Source: Perkinsus marinus ATCC 50983
Lineage: Eukaryota; Perkinsozoa; Perkinsida; Perkinsidae
Direction: 5' to 3'
Length of the DNA: 26,125 bases
Assembly (NCBI RefSeq): GCF_000006405.1
Contig: NW_003216052.1
Coordinates: 1 to 26,125 of the forward strand
Each line of letters opens with the position of its first letter. Positions within the stretch are counted from its first letter, which is position 1. Positions 8,896 to 19,231 of this stretch are shown one piece after another. A program made the translations under genes and the position numbers. Below the pieces are notes generated by a model, which worked only from the letters and a program-made list of their open reading frames with translations, was not told where the DNA came from and made no database searches.

Positions 8896-11800
8896 GTCGA
8901 CTGGGCACAGCATAGTCAGAGTTATTCACGAACCTCAGACCCCACCCGATCGAATAATTCTCACACACACATAACGCTCCTCAGGCGACACCTACATTCA
9001 TCCCCAAGCTCAGCATGTAGCCTCTCCTCAATTCGGCCGCTGATAGCATGTACTCGATCTCTCAGGAGACGATTGGACGTGAGAGCCTATAGCGATGATA
9101 AAACGATACAGTCAATGAGGCACGTACTTCTGTAGTGACGTTCAGGGCATCGATCATCCTAGCAAACTCTGCGCAAGTAGCATCTACTACAATGGTACCT
9201 AGTACAACCAACAATAACGAAGGATATACATGGAAATATCATGTCGAAGAGAGAAACATCAGATCATACCACACCTCCCACACTTCAAGAAGCACCGATG
9301 GCGATAGACCCAGACGCCACTCACTGTTCCAGTCAACATCATGTCTCCTCGTGGGTACATCCGTTACTCTAATATGCTCTTTAACCTGATCACTATGGTC
9401 CTACCAGCAGGCGCAGGAGCAGTATAGACCTACTGGTCCCATCTTAGATGACATCCAACCCTGGACTTGTTTCGAAATCAATGCTCCTCCCATACGGATG
9501 ATCGTTGGACGACTGAGCTCCAGCATATCCACCACAGCTTGTGAGGACAGACACAGACTTGGCAGGCACTCTCTACGACAACCTATAGTACAGCAAGGGA
9601 CATCACGACCCGAGACTCGCGCGATAACCCAGCTTAGGTTTGAGAGAGGATAAGGAGACAGTTCAACAACAAGCTGGAGCCAGGGGATATTGATTTTTTA
9701 AATTGGCGTTAATACCACACCACCGTGAACAGTCCGATTGAGCCCTGTCCTCCTCACTACCACTAAAGACATCGGCTAAGACAAGGCAGTCCAGCTGCTC
9801 GGCTATGGTGTCCACAGCTACAGCCTCCATAGGAGATGACAGTGCACCCACAACCACAACTACTGCTCTCGAACCTGACCGCTCAACCTCGTATCACCAC
9901 TCAGCTCGGGCATAACCCCACATATGAGCTCCTTCACTCTATCTTCATCAATGCTCCGTCTAGGTGGCCGAGCAGTCCGTGTGAGAGGCTCCGTAGACCG
10001 CATTTGCCAACGTGTAAATCGGGAGTCTTCCGGAACATGGAAGGCACTCATTTCCTCATATTGTCCTCCTCGAACCTATGCTCGACATCACCGTGCAAAC
10101 CACAGCAGGCCACCTACCGGTCCCCCCTCAGGCGCTAGATTCTCTCGGAACTGCATATTCAGGTGCACCTGAACATAACATATGATGACTACGATGGATG
10201 AAGGATCGGCCTTCCTACCACGCCCTGTTGGCCCAAGCATTGGGCAACAGCATAGTCAGTGTCACTAAGGAGATACCGCACCGGCGCCGACTCGCATGGT
10301 GGGGCCACATCACGGGTCCACACTGCGTAAGGCTTGAAGATATCCGTCTGGTTCATCGTCTGATTACTCCTGAATAACAACACCGTCACGCGCCATGAAA
10401 TTCCCCTCCCAAACACACCCTGTATCCCGCAGTTCAGCCGGCCTATCTGCCGTCAGTAACAGCATAGGGACATGAGACTCNNNNNNNNNNNNNNNNNNNN
10501 NNNNNNNNNNNNNNNNNNNNNNNNNNNNNNNNNNNNNNNNNNNNNNNNNNNNNNNNNNNNNNNNNNNNNNNNNNNNNNNNCGTCGATGAGCCCAGCACCA
10601 GCCATCACATGCACTACATCGCCACCACGCTCTCTACGCTCACTAGATTGATGGTGAATGCATATTGAGTCTATTATTAGATTGCGGTGACACGACTAGT
10701 GATAGGTGTCGATCAAGTGTTAACATGTTGTAAGTGTATCCAGGCTCGAGCGACAACCGCCCATGCGTGTGTCGTCCCTCCCTCTACCTTCGACCCATGA
10801 CGGCGTTCGACCAGGGCGCTTCTTAGCGATACCGCCAGCTCTCCTCCATTGGACGATACCACACCACAAGGAGCAGCAAAGAAGCCTGCACGCATGCACA
10901 AGTGACATAACTCCTCACACCAGCCGGGCACACCTCGATCGAAAGGCTCTCTCGCTCTGATAAACGTCATGGCATCCTTCAGCGGCTTTCCGCCCACCGC
11001 AGGCGTTGGATGCAAGTCCCGTACCAGCCACTCTACCACACCATGCCCACTTCGTAAGGAGGCTATCTCATCACCTGACGTCATCATTCTACCACACAAG
11101 GCCCGCGAGCCAGAGGGAATTATCTATTGGAGTACAGCCAAGCAAACACCTCCAAAGCTCTCATTGCTGCTACATCATATTCATGACAATTCCATATGGC
11201 CGCGAGTAGTAAGACACCACTTCAAGGGTGACACGAACCACTCTCTAGATTGCTGCTACTCATTAGATCTAGGGCTCAAATGCTTTCACAGCAATAAGCC
11301 ACTTTATACACTATCTATACTCAGTGGAATTTCACCCGAGTTATGAGAAACACTAGTGAGAAACATATTTCACGACTGCTACGTAGCGCTAATATCTTGT
11401 TTTTCACCGAGTAATACGCCACATCACGTAAAACGAGTGAAACTCCAGTACACAGGATATTAGACTGCTCATCCCCAACACTATCCACCCCTGCCGATCA
11501 TCATCCTACTCACCATTCGTCCCATCCTCAATGTCTGGCAAGTCCACTGTAGCCTCTAGCATCTGCTTACAATGGACCAACTCCTTCAATCTCAATAGAT
11601 CCACTCTACTAACGCGGACCTATCAACAGACATTCTTCTACTATTCGACGAGACACTCCGACTTCCTACATTATGAGCTCTCCTGGACAGTATCCCCCGA
11701 ATATACTTCGTCACAGTACTATGCTCGGTGGAGCGCTTGATGTCAGCCTGAATGGTCCGCAAACATGAGCAACGTTTATCTTGGTGAATAGAATCTGACC

Positions 11801-13526
11801 TCATCGTTATTAGTGATCTCCGAGGGTTTCCACGTGCCAGCAACAGCCTCTGTCTCCACATGACCACCCTCCACACGGCACAGCCTCTCTGGTGTGATAC
11901 ATACAAATGCACTTTCGCCATGTGGTGGTTCGATGTAGATGGTCTGAGAGCAGCAGAGGTAAGACCCCACATCACCAAACGTAGCACCGGAGTAACCAAG
12001 CCATTTCCAACTTTGTCGTTCACACACCGACTCTCCCGAAACAGAGATGAGAGCAAGCATGTCAATGCCGACGACTAGGTACACTTCCTACTACGGTACT
12101 AACGTGTAAAGTTATGAATGGCCCAATACGCGAAACCACAGATGTAATGCTGTTTTGTCAGCTCACAATACACTCACTAGCCAAACTTTGACAAACTCGA
12201 TAGCTCTGGAATCCAGGAAGTCTACGAGCCCGACTTTTTCCGAGTCTTACATAGCGCTTTGTATCTGGTACGGCCTCCACAACGGTGATAAGCCAATCAA
12301 TGGGGTCCATTGGGTAAGCGCCATCTTCAAAACTCAAGGTGGATCGAAGTGAGATGACCTGAATGGAGGTAAAAGGAGGAGGAGGACGATAGAGCATGCT
12401 ACATCCACTTACCACTTTGTCAAGGGAACCATTGCGGAATTTGGAAATTGCAGTATTAACGGTGTTACTATACCTAACAGATAGATTAGCGTAACAGGTT
12501 TCAATCTATCAGACTCAGGTTCGAATCCCACGAGTATTACTCTTCAAGTGTATTGGCTGATACTATATCTGACGCCAGAGGAGGCAAAGGGGCCGGCCCA
12601 CTGGTGAGGTCACTGAGCCTGCATGGCCACTTGAAGGATGCTATCGTTGATAGAGCTGAATCCAATTAGCAACATGTGATGCCACATCGAATGTACACGT
12701 GGCACTGTAGCGGAACAGGTCTATTCCCAAGTACCATGATCAGCCTCCCCCATGAGTAGCTTCCCAGTAGCGCTGTCGTATAGCATGTTGGCTGCTACCG
12801 TATACGTAGCCTTTGGATATACACCCGAAGAGGCTATCTCGAGGCGAGGCAAGACCCAATATCTAATACATCACTATACACATGCTTACCATTACACCTT
12901 ACTCTTGCGAAGGGTCATGGAAGAAATCACGCCACTCGGCACCGATAGCCCTGTCCTCATCGAAACGACGCCCTGAAGGTTGAGTACAGTAGGCCGAGTC
13001 GTTGCAAAGAAACCTCAGATCAGATGAACTAACGTCGAAGCCAGATCGACCACCACTATGAGCAATACATTTTAAGACATCGAGGAATGGCGCTCTATAT
13101 AATACTGAGCTTGCAGGAGTTTACGTCATAATTGTAATTTCGATAGATTGATATAAATTTGGATCTCTCGAGATACCACAACTACTCAAACCTCGAAACA
13201 CGATAAGGACAAAGGACGAGTCTCCCATGACGAACCTCCAATGTAGCGGACTTTATCGTCTGTACCACTCAGCAGCATAGCACTCAGTGAAGAGGCTATA
13301 TGGGCCTGACCCCAGCCACCTAGGGCATACGATCCGTCGCGCGCCACGAATAGGGAACCTGAACGCAGCGGACAAGTGGACGAGGGCCGGTGGGAAAAAG
13401 TTTACGTGACTCCCTTCCAAAGCCTTGAAATCTTAGGAGTCTCAAGAAATACTTCGGGAGATGGTCGGCACTGTCCACATGCAAAACAGTGGGACATTCG
13501 ATTCGGAGTACTCGTACTGAACACAT
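7178..13526 (-). CDS. MenF-MenD-MenH fusion (PHYLLO-like, no MenC)
   Basis: One multi-exon gene for three steps of menaquinone/phylloquinone synthesis: isochorismate synthase (MenF), SEPHCHC synthase (MenD, ThDP enzyme) and SHCHC synthase (MenH). I chose the ATG at 13526; an upstream exon is possible. MenF exons: 13406-13526, 13236-13358, 12903-12972, 12735-12862, one or two unresolved, 12413-12473 (AISKFRNGSLDKV), 12251-12358, 11800-11943 (TPERL, ETEAVAGT), 11670-11747, 11514-11619, 10934-11074 (LHPTPAVGG), 10788-10885, then AGAG near 10610. After the gap, MenD: 10419-10480 (TADRPAELR), 10219-10369 (NQTMNQTDIF), 10118-10168, 9898-10075, 9761-9862, unresolved, 8996-9086, 8741-8844, 8620-8689 (RGVSGIDGT), 8477-8570 (GDVAAIHDLNS), 8155-8428 (CNNNGG). 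MenH follows in the last exon, 7178-8110: LHGWMGS, GYSLGGR (Ser), ALDTKY (Asp), VGHSLLW (His). Phases agree at each junction named as resolved. Most introns are 40-60 bp. The substrate of MenH needs no MenC, which acts after it. Confidence 0.88.
8853..8895 (+). repeat. (CTA)n microsatellite inside an intron
   Basis: About 14 perfect CTA copies. On the gene strand (minus) it is TAG repeated, inside the MenD intron 8845-8995. That intron is 151 bp against about 45-50 bp for its neighbours, and the flanking exons join in phase (one base left, two taken up, forming a Cys codon). The repeat is therefore intronic, not a poly-serine tract. Confidence 0.85.
10481..10580. other. Assembly gap (100 N)
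   Basis: Exactly 100 N, the usual placeholder for a gap of unknown size. It falls inside the Men fusion gene, just after the MenF AGAG motif (minus strand) and just before the MenD TADRPAELR motif. The MenF C-terminus and MenD N-terminus (about 120-150 residues in the family) should lie in the missing sequence, so the true gap is probably larger than 100 bp. Confidence 0.95.
11323..11449. mobile_element. Possible MITE remnant in a MenF intron
   Basis: Imperfect inverted repeats AGTGGAATTTCACCCG (11323-11338) and CGAGTGAAACTCCAGT (11434-11449) match at 13 of 16 positions across a 127-bp AT-rich segment. The host intron (11075-11513) is 439 bp, about nine times the local norm, and both its flanking exons join in phase. 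No clear target duplication was found, so this is tentative. Confidence 0.3.
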
Positions 13527-14210
13527 CCTCTTGGCATCAACCAGGAAAACCTATATCCTACTGGAATGGTCTTCTGATGTGTTCGGTACAGAGGCTTGGC
13601 CACAGTGCGATATCGCATCCATAACATGTAAACAAGCCACCTAAGGAGTCGAACTACGACCGAAACTGAACCGTGTGGTGACTTACTTCTGGAGATGGGC
13701 AGAAGGGAAGCGTGAGATGAGACTCGGCAACATCCGAGGCATTGGAAGTCATTGGAGTGGTAAAACAGTCCGATTGATAGTAGGGCATTCTATCAACCTG
13801 TGTAGATAAACCTAGTACTCTTATGGTCGGTCCTCGTCATACGTCCAATCCCCCAGCCGGGGATCGAACTCGGGACCTCGAACATACGTCGGCGCAAGAA
13901 TGTCGCGCACGCCCACATACTGGAGAGTTGCGTTGCCATGGAGTGGTTCACTATCTCATCACACTATGTGTCACAACTGGCCTCCTTAATAGGTGTATGA
14001 GCCGTATCCTCTTACAGTGATGTCACTCTAGAGTGTCGTGTATTGATGTAAAGCACTGGTTTCATCTGACTAGACTAGGGGGACCGTCAAGCATGGCAGG
14101 GAGATGCTTGCATCACCAACTCCTTTAATTCGTACTGGCAAGCTGTTGGTGGGCTCCATCGTTCTGGGGTAGGGATCGATTGGCTTCAGTACGTTCCCAG
14201 TTAACAAGCC
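13527..14210. promoter_or_regulatory. Shared upstream region of divergent genes
   Basis: About 680 bp between the first ATG of the Men fusion gene (minus) and that of the acyl-CoA synthetase (plus). Both promoters, or additional 5' exons, should be here. I see no clear TATA box or shared operator. The only structured item is the tRNA-like sequence at 13849-13926. A poorly supported 65-codon plus frame across it is a by-product of the tRNA-like sequence. Confidence 0.4.
13849..13926 (-). tRNA. tRNA-like sequence (tRNA relic or SINE head)
   Basis: On the minus strand a 7-bp acceptor TCTCCAG/CTGGGGG (two or three G-U wobbles) closes a 78-nt segment ending in A. The T arm is CCGAG-TTCGATC-CCCGG with one A-C mismatch and includes a good B box (AGTTCGATCCC). 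A short D arm (TGTG/CGCG) follows TA. The anticodon arm is weak: CATTC/GTATG with one mismatch and a 10-nt loop. No identity can be assigned. It is most likely a degenerate tRNA or the head of a tRNA-derived SINE. Confidence 0.35.
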
Positions 14211-17200
14211 ATGATCGGGGAACTCGTGAAAGGCCTGGACTACCTCACTTGGGCAGTTCCCGCTGGTGGACCCATCCGCTCAGCATTCGGTCCGGTCGAC
14301 CCATCAACGATGTTGAATTCAGAACCGAGTCCATATCCTGATCCGGACAACCCGGTAAGCGATCTATCGGGAGGTCCTTGGTTCTATCCCGGCACATTGT
14401 GTTTTCCAATCAGGAAGCTCCAGCGAGGTGTCGTACTGGCCAGTCGGCTCGTGTCGAGGGATTGCCTTGGGCACCATCTGTACGAACTCTCCACGACGTC
14501 TTTGCTCATGCCGTCAAAAGGTGATGACCTCTCTCGCTTCCTCCAATGAGCCCATCATATGTCTTCCTCAGTCATCCCAACTCCAAGTGTCAAGGCACTC
14601 GAGAGCTCCTCCGTTTTGTGGACATGGGTCAGCCGCTACCTGGCAAGGAGTTCGGCAAGACCACATGGCGTAGGCCTCTCTCGGCCATCTCCCTGAGGGA
14701 CCTTCCTAAGATTAGGTACCTATCGCCAGGTCAACAGGCGCGTCTTTGCCTTTGGAGCGGGTCTGCGCAGTATTGGCAACAACCCTCAGCCTCACTACGT
14801 TGCCGATGTGGACTCCTTGGTGAGACCTATGACTGCTCCGATAGGCTTGATCACTCCTTCTCAGACCGGCGCCATATCTCTGGTCATCTTCGAGGACACC
14901 TGTGCAGAGTGGATCACCGCGGCCCTTGGAGCTTGGTCTCAGAATATGATAGTCACCACCATATACGGTAAGGTGGTGGCACCATGAGCAGCATGATACC
15001 AGCGGACTTGGTCAGGTACACTAGGACCAGATGCTGTGGCCCAGGCCTTCACAGAGGGCCAAGGGACTACTCTATTGTGTAACAGGAAGAACGTGAGTAT
15101 CCACACTGTGCTTGGCGGAGGCGGATACTGTGGACCTGACAGGTGGCTGGGGTCGTGGCAGCCCGAGAGGACATGCCTTCTTTGAGGCACATCATCTACA
15201 CCGATGAAGGCGTTGATGCCAAGGAGAGGATGAGACCCATACAGTTGGCTGGTAGGTTGCGGGCCTATTCTGTATCTTGTGTAGGGACCCTGGTAGATAC
15301 CCATGGTATCGAGGTCATCAGATTCGAAGATCTGCTTCGACGAGGTCAAAGCTTGGTGAAGGACTACCCTCCAGTGTTGCCTCGGAAGGACAGTATTGCT
15401 ACTATCATGTATACGTCAGGTACGGCATTCGTGACAATGATGGGACTCATCGATCGCTACAGGTACCACTGGCCACCCTAAGGGTGTCGTCATAAGACAT
15501 AGCCACGCAGTAGCGTGTATTCGATCGGTGCTTCCTCTTGTCCTGGAGCGCCTACCTTCTAACTTCACCCATGTCGCGTAGGTCCTTCCCTAAGGGCAGT
15601 TACTTGATCATGGTTGAGGCTAGGTACCTGCCGTTAGCCCACATATTTGAGTTGGCCGTCCACCTTGGGTGCCTCAGCTGTGGTGCTAGCATCGGCTATG
15701 CAGACCCAAGTAAGCAAGGCCGACACAGAGTCAGAACACGACGGTGTGCCTTACCCTACTGTAGAGAGCCTAACGTCCACTCTAAGCAAGCCTTGTGGAG
15801 CTCTGGAGGAATACAAACCACATCTGTTAATCGGTGTGCCTAAGATCTTCGACGTCATCATGAAGGGAGCTATCGCGAAGATAGCGGCGGAGCCACGTAA
15901 GGCCCTCCTTCCTCACTGTTGGGTAGGTATTACTTGTTCAGCTCTCAAAAGAAGCCTCATTAATGCCGCTTTCGAGTCCAAGGCAAACGCCATTGAGAGT
16001 AGGATGCTCTTGTTGTTATAATCACTAGAGTGGAGGGGTCTTTTTTAGATGGTCGATTCACTCCTATTTTCGACCGTCTTGTTTTCTCAAAGTTCGGAGC
16101 CCTTCTAGGTGGTCGAGTAAGGTAAGGCTCCATGGTGTACTACAGAAGTGTGTCACGCCGCACTGCATAGGATATGCGTGTCTGGTGGAGGCCCTCTGTC
16201 GGGAGATGTCCAGAGATGGGTCAGGACGGCTTTTGGGTGTCGGGTCATACAGGGCTATGGTCTGACGGAGACTAATGCGGGTGCTACTATACAATTGTGA
16301 GGACATATATAGAGTGCGTCAATGATCCCTCTTCCTACAGAATGGACGATCTTCGAACGGGCGTGGTAGGCCCGCCGATCCCGGGTGTTGAGATAAAGCT
16401 ACGGTCATGTCTCGATGCTAAGGGAGAACCTGAGATCTTGGATCGCCATGGCAAGCCCTATCTGTCGAAGGACAGTCGAGCGGCTAACGGCAAGCGAGTC
16501 CTTGGTATGGTTAATGCTCTACTACAGTGTGATATATATGTCCTCTACTAGGCCGGGGTGAGGTCCTCATACGTGGACCATGCGTGACGAGTGGTTACTA
16601 TAAACTGCCAGACAAGACTAAGGAAGCGTAAGAGGCATAATATGTAGCGGAGCGAAGCTCATGGAGTGCAGGTTTAAGCCTGATGGATGGTTCTATTCTG
16701 GTGATGTTGGACAGTTCTTGGAGGACGGTAGCCTTCAACTGATCGATAGAGTAAAGAACTTGGTGAAGCTACGGGGTGGCGAGTGAGTACCATAGACTTC
16801 CTCGGGGCACGGCCCTCCTATAGGACGTACCATAACGTAGGTATATCGCTTTGGAGAACATGGAGTTGGTCTACAGCAGCTCGGCCTTTGTGGATGCCGT
16901 CAATGGTGGCATCATGTGCTACGGTGATGGTAAGTGTCGCTATAGACACTCCTCTCGTGCCTCTATGGTGATGTATTCAGGCACCCTGGACAGGCCAGTA
17001 GCCATGGTACAGGTGAATAGGGACAACCTTGAGAAGTGGGCCAACACTAATAACGTCCAATACAGCACTTATGAGGAGCTGTTGAGAAAACCTGAGGCCA
17101 ACAAAGCGGTGAGGAACCTCAACTAGGAGGTGTTGGAATTGAGATGATTCAGGTTTTGGAATCGCTAAGAAAGTGTTGGAAAGTTGGTAAGCTGTCTCCT

Positions 17201-17395
17201 CTCGAACAGCTCTGTGCTATAGTATTGCTCAGTGATCCATGGACGCCTGAGAACAAGTAAGATACCATTCGTTTCTATTGAAGTCACTGCCTCCTCATCA
17301 GATGCCTGACTGCGACTAATAAGCTTTCGCGCCATGGTATTGCTGCTAAACACGAGGAGGTGTTAGAGAATTTGAAGGCACTCGGACGAGAGTAA
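14211..17395 (+). CDS. Long-chain acyl-CoA synthetase, 20 exons
   Basis: ATP-dependent ligase activating fatty acids to acyl-CoA by an acyl-adenylate. Exons: 14211-14354, 14414-14520, 14572-14669, 14716-14819, 14865-14967, 15016-15092, 15143-15419, 15463-15577, 15624-15709, 15765-15896, 15942-15998, 16049-16121, 16171-16296, 16341-16504, 16552-16627, 16672-16782, 16841-16929, 16981-17108, 17153-17256, 17302-17395. They sum to 2265 bp, 754 residues plus stop, somewhat longer than the usual 650-700. Seen in order: [34 protein letters not shown] (AMP-binding P-loop, split by an intron), [65 protein letters not shown], and [17 protein letters not shown] near the end. The ALENME and PWTPEN signatures favour ACSL over MenE or acetyl-CoA synthetase. 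No PTS1 tail (ends LGRE) and no obvious membrane segment. All introns are GT-AG, 43-59 bp. Confidence 0.95.
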
Positions 17396-19231
17396 GTCTA
17401 AGAATTTCGGGTCGATTTTGGAGTTGTTGCGGCTGTTTGTTCAGTCCATCGATGCCGATGTCGATACCCACTACCTCCACATCATTTTCGAGGGCCAAGT
17501 TATGAGTTCGTCCAGGGTGGTGGAGTTATTTTAGGGTTGTCGTTTCTTAGCAGATTTGCTTTCTTTAAGGGTTGCGGTATTTTTATCAAATCGGATGTTG
17601 TTGTTGCGTTATCTGGTCTCCTGCGGTCCAAAAAAACACTGCATGTAAGTACACGAGTGCGGCATCGTATGTGCTGGAGAGGATAGTGCAATAGGGCCTT
17701 CCTAGAGGCGGATTTTGCTCTCCCGGTGGTACTGCGCTTATCAAATTGCTGTCGTTTATATACGCATCGGTATGAAGTACACACTGTGTACTGTAGTAGC
17801 TGCTTAGGTTTGTACATCATGCCCAGCTTGGTCGCGAGAACAGCTTTAATGGTCGACTACATCATATGGAATTCACCACGTACAGGACACAGAATTCGGG
17901 ACGTTGTATCACATCTTTTCGAGAGTTATCGCACTGGAAGCTGAGTAGCAGGGTTCAACCTTAATTCCAGTTATCTCGTTTCGGAGGACAATGCCGCCTC
18001 GGCGATCCCTCTCGTATGGACGTTATTCAACGACTTCAATGGTTCCGAGATTGCTATTGTCGTCTCGGTCCTTTGAGGGTGAACGAGTGCGTACCTTGTC
18101 GCCATTGAGGGGGAAGCCCAGCACCGAGAGGCTCGTAAGATGATGCTCGAGTTTACTTCACATGGTTGCATCTTCGAAGGCTCTAAAAATGCGAAATGCG
18201 ATAAATGCTCACATATTACTGAAGCATATAAGTATTATATTATAGTAATCGTTGGAACAGAATATTATGTTACAGTGTTCTCTTCGAACGATGAGACCTT
18301 CTAATAGACTGAAAGTAGCTGTCGTACCTCAGTGATGTACGAATCGATTCTCCCGGCTGGTCCAACACAGTTACGAGTCGCTGTATTAGGCTCGCTGGTG
18401 GTCACCGAGAGGCGGGTCGGCGCGCGTTGGTAATGGCCACGTGAGTTCCCCACTTGATCTCGACTTCGGCAGAGAATGGCTGAAGAGACGTAGTCTCATG
18501 AGTGGCCAGTTTCTCATGTCTGAGCTCCGTGTCTATAGGCGATGCTAAGAGGGCAAAGAAGAAGATCGAGAAAGAGAAGCGAGCAATGGCCGAATGTGTA
18601 TGCGGCAATACTCGTCCATGATGGCGGAATGCAACGCACTAATCGTTACAGCATGTTTCAAGGGTGGCACGGTGCAAAATGTGAAGTTTGCGAAACAGAT
18701 CAACAATATAATCATTTCACAAAACGAAGAAACCCTTCGAGAGGAATCTCCGCAAGATGTTATCCTGAGCAGCCAACGATTGATCACTGTCTTGGAAGGT
18801 ATTCTCCCCCGTCCACCGTCCCGGTATTAAACGCAGTGAGAAGATCCTAGGACAGACAGGTCTGCAGTATGTTGGCCCAGTAATATACTTCTGTCTGCTG
18901 CCGGCGCATACCATGGTGACCTGTGATCACGCCAGACTGGGCATCGATGCTCCGCTTTGAAGCTTGCTAGATGTAGATGGTGTATGGACCATCAGGTTCA
19001 AGGTTGGAAAGAGCACGCTGACAAGTACGCAAAGAAACGCAATGATGATAAGCAGCCACGCGAGTAGGGCCGCCGCAGTGCCCTTGGTGTAGGGGGGGCC
19101 TGCTTGGGAGCGCCTATTATCAGTTGTGATTTCTCTCCGGCTATATCTCGTTACGGTGACAGGAGGGTTGGAAATGCCTCACAGGCGAGTCAACGATTGT
19201 AAGTTCCTTTCTGCGCTTTGCTACGGCTATA
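17396..19231. other. Unassigned region with scattered open frames
   Basis: No gene recognised. Several plus-strand frames could be exons: SIDADVDTHYLHIIFEGQ after a TTCAG acceptor near 17443; a 70-codon frame about 18090-18303 with a CDKC pair; a Lys-rich frame (KRAKKKIEKEKRAMAEC) near 18547; and an open frame 18594-18830. I could not join them into one phase-consistent protein, and none has a family signature. They may be 5' exons of the coiled-coil gene that follows or a separate fast-evolving gene. Confidence 0.4.

Noticed and set aside
8465-8968. A 167-codon minus ORF with a serine run
   Set aside because: The serine run is the CTA microsatellite inside intron 8845-8995, and the ORF reads through three introns of the MenD part. 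Only pieces of it are coding.
11944-12250. MenF exons such as YLVVGIDMLALISVSG
   Set aside because: The exon ending KRY (12251) joins in phase to TIYIEPPHGESAFV (11943), which matches MenF order. The sequence between is an intron.
12735-13358. An RCC1 or beta-propeller gene (GSYALGGWGQA, RYIGG)
   Set aside because: Joined by phase these exons read as the N-terminal part of MenF (VARDGS, RYIGG, RRFDEDRAIGAEWRDF, WVLPRLEI) and lead into the MenF catalytic part.
14211-17395. MenE (o-succinylbenzoyl-CoA ligase) next to the Men fusion
   Set aside because: The C-terminal ALENME and PWTPEN signatures and the 754-residue length point to long-chain acyl-CoA synthetase.
17575-17700. Exportin-2-like HEAT-repeat exon
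   Set aside because: The resemblance needed sequence that is more simply a 50-bp GTAAGT...TAG intron, and no neighbouring exon supported the family.
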